A stretch of 64,000 nt of DNA from Aggregicoccus sp. 17bor-14 (GTDB lineage: Bacteria; Myxococcota; Myxococcia; Myxococcales; Myxococcaceae), in assembly GCF_009659535.1 (NCBI RefSeq), contig NZ_VJZZ01000005.1, positions 1 through 64,000 of the forward strand, in the 5' to 3' direction. Under the pieces are notes generated by a model, which did no database searches, had not been told where the DNA came from, and saw only the letters and a program-made list of their open reading frames with translations. Of the stretch, positions 8,010-15,859 are shown piece by piece. A program made the position numbers and the translations under genes. Position 1 is the stretch's first letter. Each line of letters starts with the position of its first letter.

Positions 8010-10094
8010 TCACCCGAAGAGTCGCGACCGCAGGCCGCTGCTCACGACCCACAGCTGATGCGACGCACGCGTCACCGCCACGTGCAGCTTGCGGCGCGCC
8101 TCGGCCGTTTGCGGGTAGGCGCGGGCCGTCGCGTCCGGGAGGATGACGTAGTCCCACTCCAGGCCCTTCACGTCGTCCACGTCCGTCACGTCCACGCCCG
8201 GCTCGAAGGTGAACTGCCCGTTCACCACGCGGCGCACCCCGGGCATGTCCTGCACGACGCGGTAGAAGGCGTCCGCGCTCTCGCGGCTCGCGGCGATGAC
8301 GGCCACGGCCGCGCGCGGCTCGCGCTCGAGCAGGTCGCGAAGCGCGTCGCGCAGGAAGAGCTGCGCGGGGTCCTCGTCCGGGAAGTGGTGGAAGCCCACC
8401 GGCACGCCCTCGCGCGCAGGGGCCTGGGCGCTCGCCGGCGCCTGCTCTCCGAGCACCTTGCGCGCCACCTCCACGATGGGCCGCGGGCAGCGGTAGGACA
8501 CCTGCAGCCGGCACAGCTCCGCGTCCGGCACGCCCAGCGTCTGCAGCACCGCGGGCCAGCCGGCGAAGTCCGTGCTGGTCTGCTGCATCTCGTCCCCCGC
8601 GATGGTGCAGCTGCGGTCCTCGCCCAGGAGCCTGCCCAGCACGTACAGCTCGAAGACGCTGAAGTCCTCGGTCTCGTCGAGCACCAGGTGCGCGATGCGC
8701 TCGAGCGGCAGCGCCTGGCGCTCGGCCTTGAGCGCCATGAGGATGGGCAGGTCGTCCAGGTCCAGGGTGCCCGCGAGCTCGTCCGGGGTGTCCTCGGCGA
8801 TGCTCTTGCCGTCCACGGTGATGAGCGCCTCGGGGTCGATGCCCCGGTGCTCCACGTCCAGGGGCGTGCGCAGCTGCGCCATGGTGTGGCGCACGGTCTC
8901 GTCCACGGCCGTGCGCGGCAGCTCTCCGCCGCTCGCCGCCACCACCTCGAGCAGGAAGGGCCGGTCCGTATAGGCCTCGGCGAGGCGGCGGCGCAGCCCC
9001 GGGAGCCCCAGCCCCTGGCCCTTGAGCACGCCGAGCCGCCGCTGCAGCGCGGGGCGCAGCGCGGGGTGGCGCTTGAGGCGGCTGACGAGCGCGGGCGTGT
9101 CCCAGTACACCTTGAGCTTCTGCACCCCGAAGACGGCGCGCGCGGCGTCGTAGGCCCAGGTGCCCAGCGTCTTCACCGGCACCTTCTCCAGCTCCAGCGG
9201 CGCGAGCAGCCGGCGCGCGAGCCGGGCGAGCCCCTCCTCGGGCACCACCACCTGCAGCCGGTGCCGCCCGGCCTGGCTCTTCTCCCCCGCCGCGAGCTTC
9301 GCGAGCCGGTGCAGCGCCACCGTCGTCTTGCCGCTGCCCGCGCTGCCCAGCACCAGCAGCGGCCGGTCCGCCTCCACGCTGAGGGCCGCGTACTGCTGCG
9401 GGTCGAGCAGCGCCGTGATGTCGAAGCGCGCGGCGTGGTGCGGGCCCCCGAGCCCCACCCCCAGCGCCCCGGGGCGCACCGCCGTGCCCGCCCCGCCCGC
9501 GAGCGCGCTGCCCGCGCCCACGTCCCGCCACTGCCCGTCCACCTTCTCGAGCCGCAAGGCGCCGGCGCTGATGCGGGTGAGCACCCCGCGCTCGATGACC
9601 ACCAGCCGGCGCACCTCCACCGTGCCCTCGCTCAGCCGGTCGCCGAACCACTCCTCGTACGCGTCCCCCGCGTCGTAGTTGTAGAAGACGCGCGCGAGTG
9701 GGGCGGTGCGCCAGTCGATGACCCGGATGTCCGCGCTCGCGTCGGTGAACGAGCCGCGCCCGAGGAGGAAGTCGCGCGAGCCCGCGGCGGTGTGCAGCTT
9801 CAGGTGCGCGAAGTAGGGGGCCACCGCGTCCGGCAGCGCGTCCGCCCCGGCGCGCTCGACCACGGCGCGCGCCATGTCCAGCTGGAAGAAGAGGTGGGGC
9901 AGGTCCGCGGTGCTCGCGGTCGTGGCCTCCTCGCGCAGCGCCGCCAGCTCCTCGGCGAGCCCCGGCACCGCCTGCGCCCCGCGCGCGCGGCGGCGCGCGG
10001 CGGCCAGCGCGGCGAGCGTGCGGGCGAGCAGCGTCTCCTCCTCGACCACGATGCGCTGGGCCTCGGCCGACAGCCCCTCTGTGCTCTGGGTCAT
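8010..10094 (-). CDS. HelD-like superfamily I helicase / RNA polymerase recycling ATPase
   Basis: A 694-residue UvrD/Rep-type ATPase with the HelD layout: an N-terminal helical region, then IDWRTAPLARVFYN (typical of HelD/HelR), then the split helicase core. Walker A is LVLGSAGSGKTTVALHRLA near 250. Motif II near 470 reads VLDETED rather than the usual DEAQD. Later motifs include QVSYRCPRPIVEVA, DVDDVKGLEWDYVIL and HVAVTRASHQLWVV. Known HelD proteins release stalled RNA polymerase, and that role is inferred here. The start at 10094 (MTQSTEGLS) is preferred to an upstream ATG that adds only 11 residues. It is 34 bp downstream of the LysR gene on the same strand. Confidence 0.88.
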   Translation of the reverse strand: MTQSTEGLSAEAQRIVVEEETLLARTLAALAAARRRARGAQAVPGLAEELAALREEATTASTADLPHLFFQLDMARAVVERAGADALPDAVAPYFAHLKLHTAAGSRDFLLGRGSFTDASADIRVIDWRTAPLARVFYNYDAGDAYEEWFGDRLSEGTVEVRRLVVIERGVLTRISAGALRLEKVDGQWRDVGAGSALAGGAGTAVRPGALGVGLGGPHHAARFDITALLDPQQYAALSVEADRPLLVLGSAGSGKTTVALHRLAKLAAGEKSQAGRHRLQVVVPEEGLARLARRLLAPLELEKVPVKTLGTWAYDAARAVFGVQKLKVYWDTPALVSRLKRHPALRPALQRRLGVLKGQGLGLPGLRRRLAEAYTDRPFLLEVVAASGGELPRTAVDETVRHTMAQLRTPLDVEHRGIDPEALITVDGKSIAEDTPDELAGTLDLDDLPILMALKAERQALPLERIAHLVLDETEDFSVFELYVLGRLLGEDRSCTIAGDEMQQTSTDFAGWPAVLQTLGVPDAELCRLQVSYRCPRPIVEVARKVLGEQAPASAQAPAREGVPVGFHHFPDEDPAQLFLRDALRDLLEREPRAAVAVIAASRESADAFYRVVQDMPGVRRVVNGQFTFEPGVDVTDVDDVKGLEWDYVILPDATARAYPQTAEARRKLHVAVTRASHQLWVVSSGLRSRLFG

Positions 10095-10128
10095 GAAGAG
10101 GCAAAGGTGCCCTCGGGACCCGCACATT

Positions 10129-11067
10129 TCAACGTCCTGTGGACCCCCGCTGCACTTTCCTGTCTCCGGCCGCTGCGAGCAGCTCCTGCCGCAGCCAGCG
10201 CGAGCGCGGGTCCTCCTCCGCCTGCCGGTGCCAGTACAGGTGCAGCTCCACCGGGGGGAGCGGCAGGGGCAAGGGCAGCAGGTGGTTGCCCAGCGCGGCG
10301 CCGAGCGAGGCCGCCCGGTGGCGCGGCACGGTGAGCAGCAGGTCCGAGTCCGCCACCAGCCGGAAGGCGGCCTCGTAGTGCTGGCAGCGCACGGCGACGT
10401 CCCGCTGGTGCCCTTGGCGGCTGAGCATCAGGTCCTCCACCGCGAGCCCCGTGGGGCGGCTGGACACCGTCACGTGGCGCGCCGCGAGGTAGGCGGCCGG
10501 GGTGAGCCGACGCTTGCGGCCGCTCACCACGCAGAAGGCGTCGCGCACCAGCACCCGGTGCGCGACTTCCGGCGCCACCGGCTGGGCCACGTCCACTGCC
10601 AGGTCCACCCGGCCCGAGGCGAGGTCCCGGGCGAGCCGCGTGCGCTCCAGCCGCACGCTGGAGAGCCGGGCTCCCGGGGCGCGAGCGGCGAGGGCCTTGG
10701 CGAAGGGGGGCAGCACGCTGGGCTCCAGCTCATCGTGCATGGCGAGCGTCACCTGCCCCAGGTCCTGCGCCGGGTCGAAGTGGGCCGCCCCCTGCAGCGC
10801 GCCCTGCAGCAGCGCGAGCCCCTCGCGCACCCGGGGCGCGAGCCGCTCGGCGAGCGGGGTGGGCGCGACGCCTCTTCCCTCGCGCACGAAGAGCGGGCCC
10901 CCGAAGGCCTCGCGCAGCCGCGCGAGCGCGTGGCTCACGGCGGACGGGGTGAGGAAGAGGCGCTCGGCGGCGCGGGTGAGGTTGCGCTCGCGGTAGACCA
11001 CGTCGAAGGCGCGCAGCAGGTTCAGGTCCAGGGCCTGCAGGCTCGGTGTCTTGTGAAGCGCGTTCAT
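10129..11067 (-). CDS. LysR-family transcriptional regulator
   Basis: A 312-residue regulator. Residues ~13-72 are the winged helix-turn-helix (LNLLRAFDVVYRERNLTRAA, then TPSAVSHALARLREAFG). The rest is a periplasmic-binding-protein-like effector domain. It resembles the NodD/SyrM-like branch in its early 'DLNLLRAFDVVY' wording. It is divergent from the acyl-CoA dehydrogenase operon with only 60 bp between starts, the classic layout for a LysR protein controlling its neighbour and itself. The effector is unknown. An acyl or hydroxyacyl intermediate would fit the operon content. Confidence 0.93.
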   Translation of the reverse strand: MNALHKTPSLQALDLNLLRAFDVVYRERNLTRAAERLFLTPSAVSHALARLREAFGGPLFVREGRGVAPTPLAERLAPRVREGLALLQGALQGAAHFDPAQDLGQVTLAMHDELEPSVLPPFAKALAARAPGARLSSVRLERTRLARDLASGRVDLAVDVAQPVAPEVAHRVLVRDAFCVVSGRKRRLTPAAYLAARHVTVSSRPTGLAVEDLMLSRQGHQRDVAVRCQHYEAAFRLVADSDLLLTVPRHRAASLGAALGNHLLPLPLPLPPVELHLYWHRQAEEDPRSRWLRQELLAAAGDRKVQRGSTGR

Positions 11068-11127
11068 GGTTCACCCTGACGCACTTTCATTGGCTTCATC
11101 AAGGGGCGCGGGAGCAGGATCCTCCCC
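11068..11127. promoter_or_regulatory. Divergent promoter, LysR / acyl-CoA dehydrogenase operon
   Basis: Sixty bp carry both promoters. The sequence tttcattggcttcatcaagg is AT-richer than its surroundings and may hold the LysR site, but no clean T-N11-A palindrome is visible. Confidence 0.35.
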
Positions 11128-12366
11128 ATGAACTTCGAGCCCAGCGAGAGGTCCCGCAGCTACCGCGAGCGGGTGCGCCGCTTCATCGACGAGTACATCC
11201 TTCCGGTGGAGATGGAGGTGCTGAAGGAGCAGCACGCGCAAGGGCCCGACTGGCGGACGTGGAAGGTGCCCGCGAAGGTGCGCGAGCTCAAGGCGCGCGC
11301 GAAGGCGGAGGGGCTGTGGAACCTCTTCCTGCCGGACGCCGCTCTCTCCCCCGGCCTCACCACGCTCGAGTACGCGCCGGTGGCCGAGGAGATGGGGCGC
11401 AGCCTGCTCGCCCCGGAGATCTTCAACTGCAACGCGCCGGACACCGGGAACATGGAGGTGCTCTGGAAGTACGGCTCGGAGGCGCAGAAGGCGCGCTGGC
11501 TCACGCCGCTGCTCGCGGGCGACATCCGCTCGGTGTTCTGCATGACCGAGCCGGAGGTGGCCTCCTCGGACGCGACGAACATGCAGGCCACGGCCGTGCT
11601 CGAGGGCGACGAGGTGGTGCTGCGCGGGCGCAAGTGGTGGAGCACGGGCCTCGGCCACCCGGACGCGAAGGTGGCCATCTTCATGGCGCGCACGCCCAAC
11701 GAGAGCGCGGGGCGCCACGGCCAGCACTCCATGGTGCTGGTGCCGCTGGACGCGAAGGGCGTGAACATCCGCCGCATGCTGGCGGTGTACGGCGAGTACG
11801 ACCCGCCCTATGGCCACGGCGAGGTGGAGTTCGACGACGTGCGCGTGCCGCGCGAGAACGTCATCGCGGGGCTGGGCCAGGGCTTCGAGATCGCGCAGGG
11901 CCGGCTCGGCCCCGGGCGCATCCACCACTGCATGCGCTGCCTCGGCGCGGCCGAGCGGGCGCTCGGGCTGATGGTGGACCGGGCCATGGGCCGCGCCGCC
12001 TTCGGCAAGCCGCTGATGAACCTGGGCGGCAACCGCGAGCGGCTCGCCGAGGCGCGCATCGCGATCGACCAGGCGCGCCTGCTCACCCTCTACGCCGCGT
12101 GGAAGCTGGACGAGGAGGGCCCGCTGGGCGCGATGACCGAGATCTCCGCCATCAAGGTGGTGGCCCCCAACGTGCTGCAGCAGGTGGTGGACGACGCCAT
12201 CCAGCTGCACGGCGGCGCGGGGCTGAGCCACGACACACCCCTCACCGGCTTCTATGCCCAGGCGCGCTCGCTGCGGCTCGCGGACGGCCCGGACGAGGTG
12301 CACAAGGGGCTCATCGCCCGCATCGAGCTGGCCAAGCGCGGCCACGGCGGCAGGAGGGGCGAGTGA
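11128..12366 (+). CDS. Acyl-CoA dehydrogenase, ACAD10/11-like
   Basis: A 412-residue FAD enzyme of the acyl-CoA dehydrogenase fold. Visible family segments include FCMTEPEVASSDATNM and GRKWWSTGLGHPDAKVAI (FAD and substrate loops), GRIHHCMRCLGAAERAL, and AVQLHGGAGLSHDTPL-type C-terminal wording ending LRLADGPDEVHKGLIA. The RLADGPDEVH ending is typical of the ACAD10/11 and LvaC branch. It is the first gene of a four-gene operon, and its stop overlaps the next start (GTGA). With the APH-type kinase two genes on, it may act on 4-phosphoacyl-CoA rather than a plain acyl-CoA. That role is inferred. Confidence 0.93.
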   Translation: MNFEPSERSRSYRERVRRFIDEYILPVEMEVLKEQHAQGPDWRTWKVPAKVRELKARAKAEGLWNLFLPDAALSPGLTTLEYAPVAEEMGRSLLAPEIFNCNAPDTGNMEVLWKYGSEAQKARWLTPLLAGDIRSVFCMTEPEVASSDATNMQATAVLEGDEVVLRGRKWWSTGLGHPDAKVAIFMARTPNESAGRHGQHSMVLVPLDAKGVNIRRMLAVYGEYDPPYGHGEVEFDDVRVPRENVIAGLGQGFEIAQGRLGPGRIHHCMRCLGAAERALGLMVDRAMGRAAFGKPLMNLGGNRERLAEARIAIDQARLLTLYAAWKLDEEGPLGAMTEISAIKVVAPNVLQQVVDDAIQLHGGAGLSHDTPLTGFYAQARSLRLADGPDEVHKGLIARIELAKRGHGGRRGE

Positions 12367-13193
12367 AGCCCGGGCGCCTCTTCGTCACCGGCGGCGCGAG
12401 CGGGCTGGGGCGCGCCATCGCCCTGCGCTTCGCGCGCGCGGGCTTCAAGGTGTGCATCGGGGACCTCCACGAGCAGCGCGGCGCGCAGGTGGAGCGCGAG
12501 CTGGGCGCGGACGGCCTCTTCCTGCGCTGCGACGTGCGCAAGGAAGAGGACCTGCGCCGCGTGGCCCAGACGCTCGAGCAGCGCTGGGGCGGCGTGGACG
12601 TGGTGGTGAACAACGCCGGGGTGGCCGGCGCAGGCGCCATCGAGGACCTGCCGCTCGAGGACTGGCAGTGGATCATCGACATCAACCTGCTGGGCGTGGT
12701 GCGCGGCTGCCGCGTCTTCACGCCCCTGCTCAAGCGCCAGGGCGCGGGGCACATCGTCAATGTGGCCTCGATGGCCGGCCTGATGGATGTGCCCCTGATG
12801 AGCAGCTACAACGCGACCAAGGCGGCCGTGGTCTCGCTCTCGGAGACCCTGGACAACGAGCTCGCGGACGCAGGCATCGGCGTGAGCGTGGTGTGCCCCT
12901 CCTTCTTCCGCACCAACCTGCACGAGTCCATGCGCACGAAGGACCCGGGGCTCGCTGCGGCGATGAACAAGCTGCTGGACCGCTCGCCCATCACCGCGGA
13001 GGACATCGCGGAGCGCATCTTCCGCGCGGTGGAGCGCAAGGAGTTCTACGTGCTGCCCCACGCCGACGGGCGCGCCGCGTGGCGCCTCAAGCGCCTGCTG
13101 CCGCGCGGCGCCTACACCGCCATCATCCGCAAGCAGCTGCGCAAGCTGCAGGCGGCCGCCATGGGCTCCCCGGCTCCGAAGGAGAACGCCTGA
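12363..13193 (+). CDS. Short-chain dehydrogenase/reductase
   Basis: A 276-residue Rossmann-fold oxidoreductase. The cofactor loop is TGGASGLGRAIA, followed by NNAGVAGAG, the catalytic Ser in VASMAG, and YNATKAA (YxxxK). The start is a GTG at 12363 that overlaps the dehydrogenase stop and is preceded by aggagggg. The C-terminal ~40 residues are basic and amphipathic (RRLPRGAYTAIIRKQLRKL-like), seen in membrane-associated SDRs. The APH-type kinase gene starts one base after its stop. It probably oxidises a hydroxyacyl intermediate of the same pathway. Confidence 0.92.
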   Translation: MKPGRLFVTGGASGLGRAIALRFARAGFKVCIGDLHEQRGAQVERELGADGLFLRCDVRKEEDLRRVAQTLEQRWGGVDVVVNNAGVAGAGAIEDLPLEDWQWIIDINLLGVVRGCRVFTPLLKRQGAGHIVNVASMAGLMDVPLMSSYNATKAAVVSLSETLDNELADAGIGVSVVCPSFFRTNLHESMRTKDPGLAAAMNKLLDRSPITAEDIAERIFRAVERKEFYVLPHADGRAAWRLKRLLPRGAYTAIIRKQLRKLQAAAMGSPAPKENA

Positions 13194-13194
13194 G

Positions 13195-14259
13195 ATGAGC
13201 ACCCGCAGCGCGGAAGGAGCGCAGCGCCCCGGTGAGGCGCTGGACGTGGGCGCGGTGGACGCGTGGCTCAAGGGCCAGGTGACGGGCCTCGAGGGCACGC
13301 CCGAGGTGACCCAGTACTCGGGCGGCGCGAGCAACTGGACCTACCGGCTGCACTACCCTGGCCACGACTACGTGCTGCGCCGCCCGCCCGCGGGCACCAA
13401 GGCCAAGAGCGCGCACGACATGGCGCGCGAGTTCACGGTGCAGCGCGCGCTGAAGCCCGCCTTCCCCGCGGTGCCCACCATGGTGGCGCTGTGCCAGGAC
13501 GCGTCCGTCATCGGCGCGGACTTCTACGTGATGGAGCGCGTGCCCGGGCTCATCCCGCGCGCGCGCATGCCCGAGGCCCTGCGCCTCTCGCCCGCGCAGA
13601 ACCGCCAGCTCTGCCTCAACGTGGTGGACAAATTGGTGGAGCTGCACCGCGTGGACGCAAAGGCGGTGGGGCTCGAGTCCCTGGGCCGTGGCCCGGGCTA
13701 CCCGCGCCGGCAGATCGAGGGCTGGAGCGATCGCTACGACAAGGCGCACACCTGGAACGTGCCGCGCTTCGGCTACGTGCGCGACTGGCTGCGCGCGCAC
13801 ATCCCCGAGGACATCGCCACCTGCGTCATCCACAACGACTGGCGCCTGGACAACGTGGTGCTGAGCGAAGAGGACCCCACGCGCGTGGTGGGGGTGCTCG
13901 ACTGGGAGATGGCCACGCTCGGCGACCCGCTGATGGACCTGGGCAACGCGCTCGCCTACTGGGTGCAGGCGGACGACGACTTCCTCATGCGCGCCATGCG
14001 CCGCCAGCCCACGCACCTGCCCGGCATGCTGCGGCGCGAGGAGGTGGTGGCGCGCTACCTCGAGCGCACGGGCCTCAAGCCCGCCAACTGGACCTTCTAC
14101 GAAGTGTACGGCCTGTTCCGTCTCGCCGTCATCGCGCAGCAGATCTACTACCGCTACCACCACAAGCAGACGCGCAACCCGGCCTTCAAGAACTTCTGGG
14201 TGCTCATCCACTACCTGCAGTGGCGCTGCCGCAAGCTCATCAAGAAGGCGGGGGGCTAG
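13195..14259 (+). CDS. APH-family phosphotransferase (hydroxyacyl-CoA kinase-like)
   Basis: A 354-residue kinase of the aminoglycoside-phosphotransferase fold. The N-terminal lobe has TQYSGGASNWTYRL and a lysine-bearing strand. The catalytic loop is CVIHNDWRLDNVVL (HxDxxxxN) and the metal-binding motif is GVLDWEMATLGDP. This is the ACAD10/11-kinase and LvaA-like branch, not an antibiotic-resistance enzyme. In those systems the kinase phosphorylates the 4-hydroxyl of an acyl-CoA. A ribosome site (aaggaga) lies in the end of the SDR gene. Spacing to both neighbours is 0-1 bp, so the operon is tightly coupled. Confidence 0.92.
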   Translation: MSTRSAEGAQRPGEALDVGAVDAWLKGQVTGLEGTPEVTQYSGGASNWTYRLHYPGHDYVLRRPPAGTKAKSAHDMAREFTVQRALKPAFPAVPTMVALCQDASVIGADFYVMERVPGLIPRARMPEALRLSPAQNRQLCLNVVDKLVELHRVDAKAVGLESLGRGPGYPRRQIEGWSDRYDKAHTWNVPRFGYVRDWLRAHIPEDIATCVIHNDWRLDNVVLSEEDPTRVVGVLDWEMATLGDPLMDLGNALAYWVQADDDFLMRAMRRQPTHLPGMLRREEVVARYLERTGLKPANWTFYEVYGLFRLAVIAQQIYYRYHHKQTRNPAFKNFWVLIHYLQWRCRKLIKKAGG

Positions 14260-14955
14260 ATGGCCGTCATCCTCCTCGTGCGCCACGGGCAGGCCTCCTT
14301 CGGCGCGAAGGACTACGACGCGCTGAGCGAGCGCGGGCTCGAGCAGGCGCGCGTGCTGGGCAGCGCGCTGAAGGAGCGCCTCCCCGCGCTGGACGCCGTG
14401 CTCACGGGCACGATGCGGCGCCACCGCCAGACGGCCGAGGCGTGCCTCGCGTCCCTCCCCCACGCACCCGCCCCGCGGGCGCTCGCGGGCTTCGACGAGT
14501 TCGACCACCAGGAGGTGCTCGCGCGCCACACGGCGCGCTACGCGGACCCCACGGTGATGGGCGCGGAGCTGATGGGCACGGCGGACCCGCGCCGCGCGTT
14601 CCAGGAGCTGTTCACCCACGCGGTGGCGCGCTGGGTGTCCGGCGCGCACGACTCGGACTACCGCGAGAGCTGGGCGGCGTTTCGCGCGCGCTCGCTCGCT
14701 GCGCTGGACGAGGCCGTGGGCGCGCTGGGCCCTGCGCGCACGGTGCTCGTGTTCACCTCGGGCGGGGTCATCTCCGCCATCGTGCAGTCGCTGCTGCAGC
14801 TGCCGGATGCGTCGGCGTTCCGGGTGAACTGGGCGCTCGCCAACTGCGGCCTCACCAAGGTGGTGTGCGGCTCGAGCGGCCGGCACCTCTCCACGCTCAA
14901 CGAGCACGCCCACTTCGAGCGGCCCGAGCACCGCGCGCTGCTCACCTACCGCTGA
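14260..14955 (+). CDS. Histidine phosphatase family protein
   Basis: A 231-residue phosphoglycerate-mutase-fold phosphatase. The phosphate-accepting histidine is in LLVRHGQASFG (RHG near 8-10). A second conserved basic region is TGTMRRHRQTAEA. The distal catalytic region is VFTSGGVISAIV, where the usual 'H' of the SHGG motif is replaced by TSGG. Its ATG follows the kinase stop with no gap. In the operon it may recycle a phosphorylated intermediate, but the substrate is not readable. The altered distal motif lowers confidence that catalysis is standard. Confidence 0.9.
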   Translation: MAVILLVRHGQASFGAKDYDALSERGLEQARVLGSALKERLPALDAVLTGTMRRHRQTAEACLASLPHAPAPRALAGFDEFDHQEVLARHTARYADPTVMGAELMGTADPRRAFQELFTHAVARWVSGAHDSDYRESWAAFRARSLAALDEAVGALGPARTVLVFTSGGVISAIVQSLLQLPDASAFRVNWALANCGLTKVVCGSSGRHLSTLNEHAHFERPEHRALLTYR

Positions 14956-14980
14956 GGGCTGTGGCCGCCGGGCCGCACCG

Positions 14981-15391
14981 TCAACGGCAGTGGGGAGGGT
15001 TGCCGCGTCCGGAAGCGCATCCCACCACGAGCGCTCGGCATCCCTCGACGCGCCACTGCCCCGGGTGGTGCCGCAGCCGATAGGAGCGGCGCTCGGCGTC
15101 GATCGAGTCGTCCTCGAGGCCGCCGCGCACGATGTCCAGCGTCCCGCTGTCGCCATCGGCAGTGAGGCGCAGCTGCGTACGCCGCGCGCCCACGCCGTGC
15201 GAGACCAGGGCCTCTGCCACGAGCCACTCGACGCCCGCCGTGGTGTCGCATGCAGTGGCCCCCTCCGCAGCGAACGCATCCGGCCACAGGCTCCCCTCCG
15301 CGGGACGCAGGGCCAGTCCGATGCAATTGCCGAGGAGGAGGGACGCTAGGCACGCTCTCAGCGCACTGTGTCGCTTCTTTGCGGGAACCAT
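14981..15391 (-). CDS. Hypothetical secreted protein
   Basis: A 136-residue protein with a basic start and a hydrophobic stretch (LRACLASLLLGNCIGLALRP) that looks like an export signal. The mature part contains VEWLVAEALVSHGVGARRTQ, YRLRHHPGQWRVEGCRALVV and paired cysteines. Third-position G/C is high in this frame, which supports coding. I do not recognise the family. It converges on the histidine phosphatase gene with 25 bp between stops, and stands at the edge of a 470-bp gene-free stretch. Confidence 0.65.
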   Translation of the reverse strand: MVPAKKRHSALRACLASLLLGNCIGLALRPAEGSLWPDAFAAEGATACDTTAGVEWLVAEALVSHGVGARRTQLRLTADGDSGTLDIVRGGLEDDSIDAERRSYRLRHHPGQWRVEGCRALVVGCASGRGNPPHCR

Positions 15392-15859
15392 GCCTGATGA
15401 AGATGCAAGGTTCGGACCACTCGGTACAGGTCGCAGCCCTGCGAGTGGATGGCGCTCAGCGAGAGAATCGCTCTTGCCAGAAGAGGGGGCGGGCAGGACG
15501 GAAGTGCTTCGCCCTCGCCCAGCGCGCGGGGGCCCCGGCCTGCGCGCCGCTCCGGGGATACACAGAGGGGGGTGTCAAGCCGAGTGCTGTGCGGAGCTAA
15601 CGACAAACCTCGGGAGGTTTGAAAAGTCCCGAGGTTTGTAGCGTCGCACCGACCTGCCCCCGCTGAGCCCGCACGAGTGTGCTTTTCGGTGACCGCAACG
15701 CGGAGGACTTCGAGACGCATCGCCTGACTCAAACAGGCTCGCTCCCGAGGCTCCCCCGGAGCGCCGCGCAGGCCGGCGCCCCCTTGCGCTCGGCGCAGGC
15801 GACACGAACCCGTCCCGTCCGTCTCCCTTCCGAGCGCTGCGACAAGGACCGCGAGGCGC
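15392..15859. other. 468-bp gene-free stretch
   Basis: No frame here looks like a real protein. The 124-codon minus frame at 15358-15732 has no recognisable motif and overlaps a supported gene. The base composition is less G/C-biased than the neighbouring operons. The main structure is the nested inverted repeat at 15603-15639. The stretch is followed by a membrane-protein gene with unusual features, so it may mark the edge of an acquired segment. Confidence 0.45.
15603..15639. promoter_or_regulatory. Nested inverted repeat with two mutually exclusive hairpins
   Basis: Perfect 13-bp arms, acaaacctcggga (15603-15615) and tcccgaggtttgt (15627-15639), flank an 11-nt loop. The left arm can instead pair with the loop, caaacctc with gaggtttg at 15613-15620, so the two folds exclude each other. 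No T-tract follows. It could be an attenuator, a protein-binding site, or a mobile-element remnant. Confidence 0.5.

Noticed and set aside
13195..14259. Aminoglycoside-resistance phosphotransferase
   Set aside because: The fold is APH, but the operon with an acyl-CoA dehydrogenase and the ACAD10/11-like wording point to acyl-CoA metabolism, not drug resistance.
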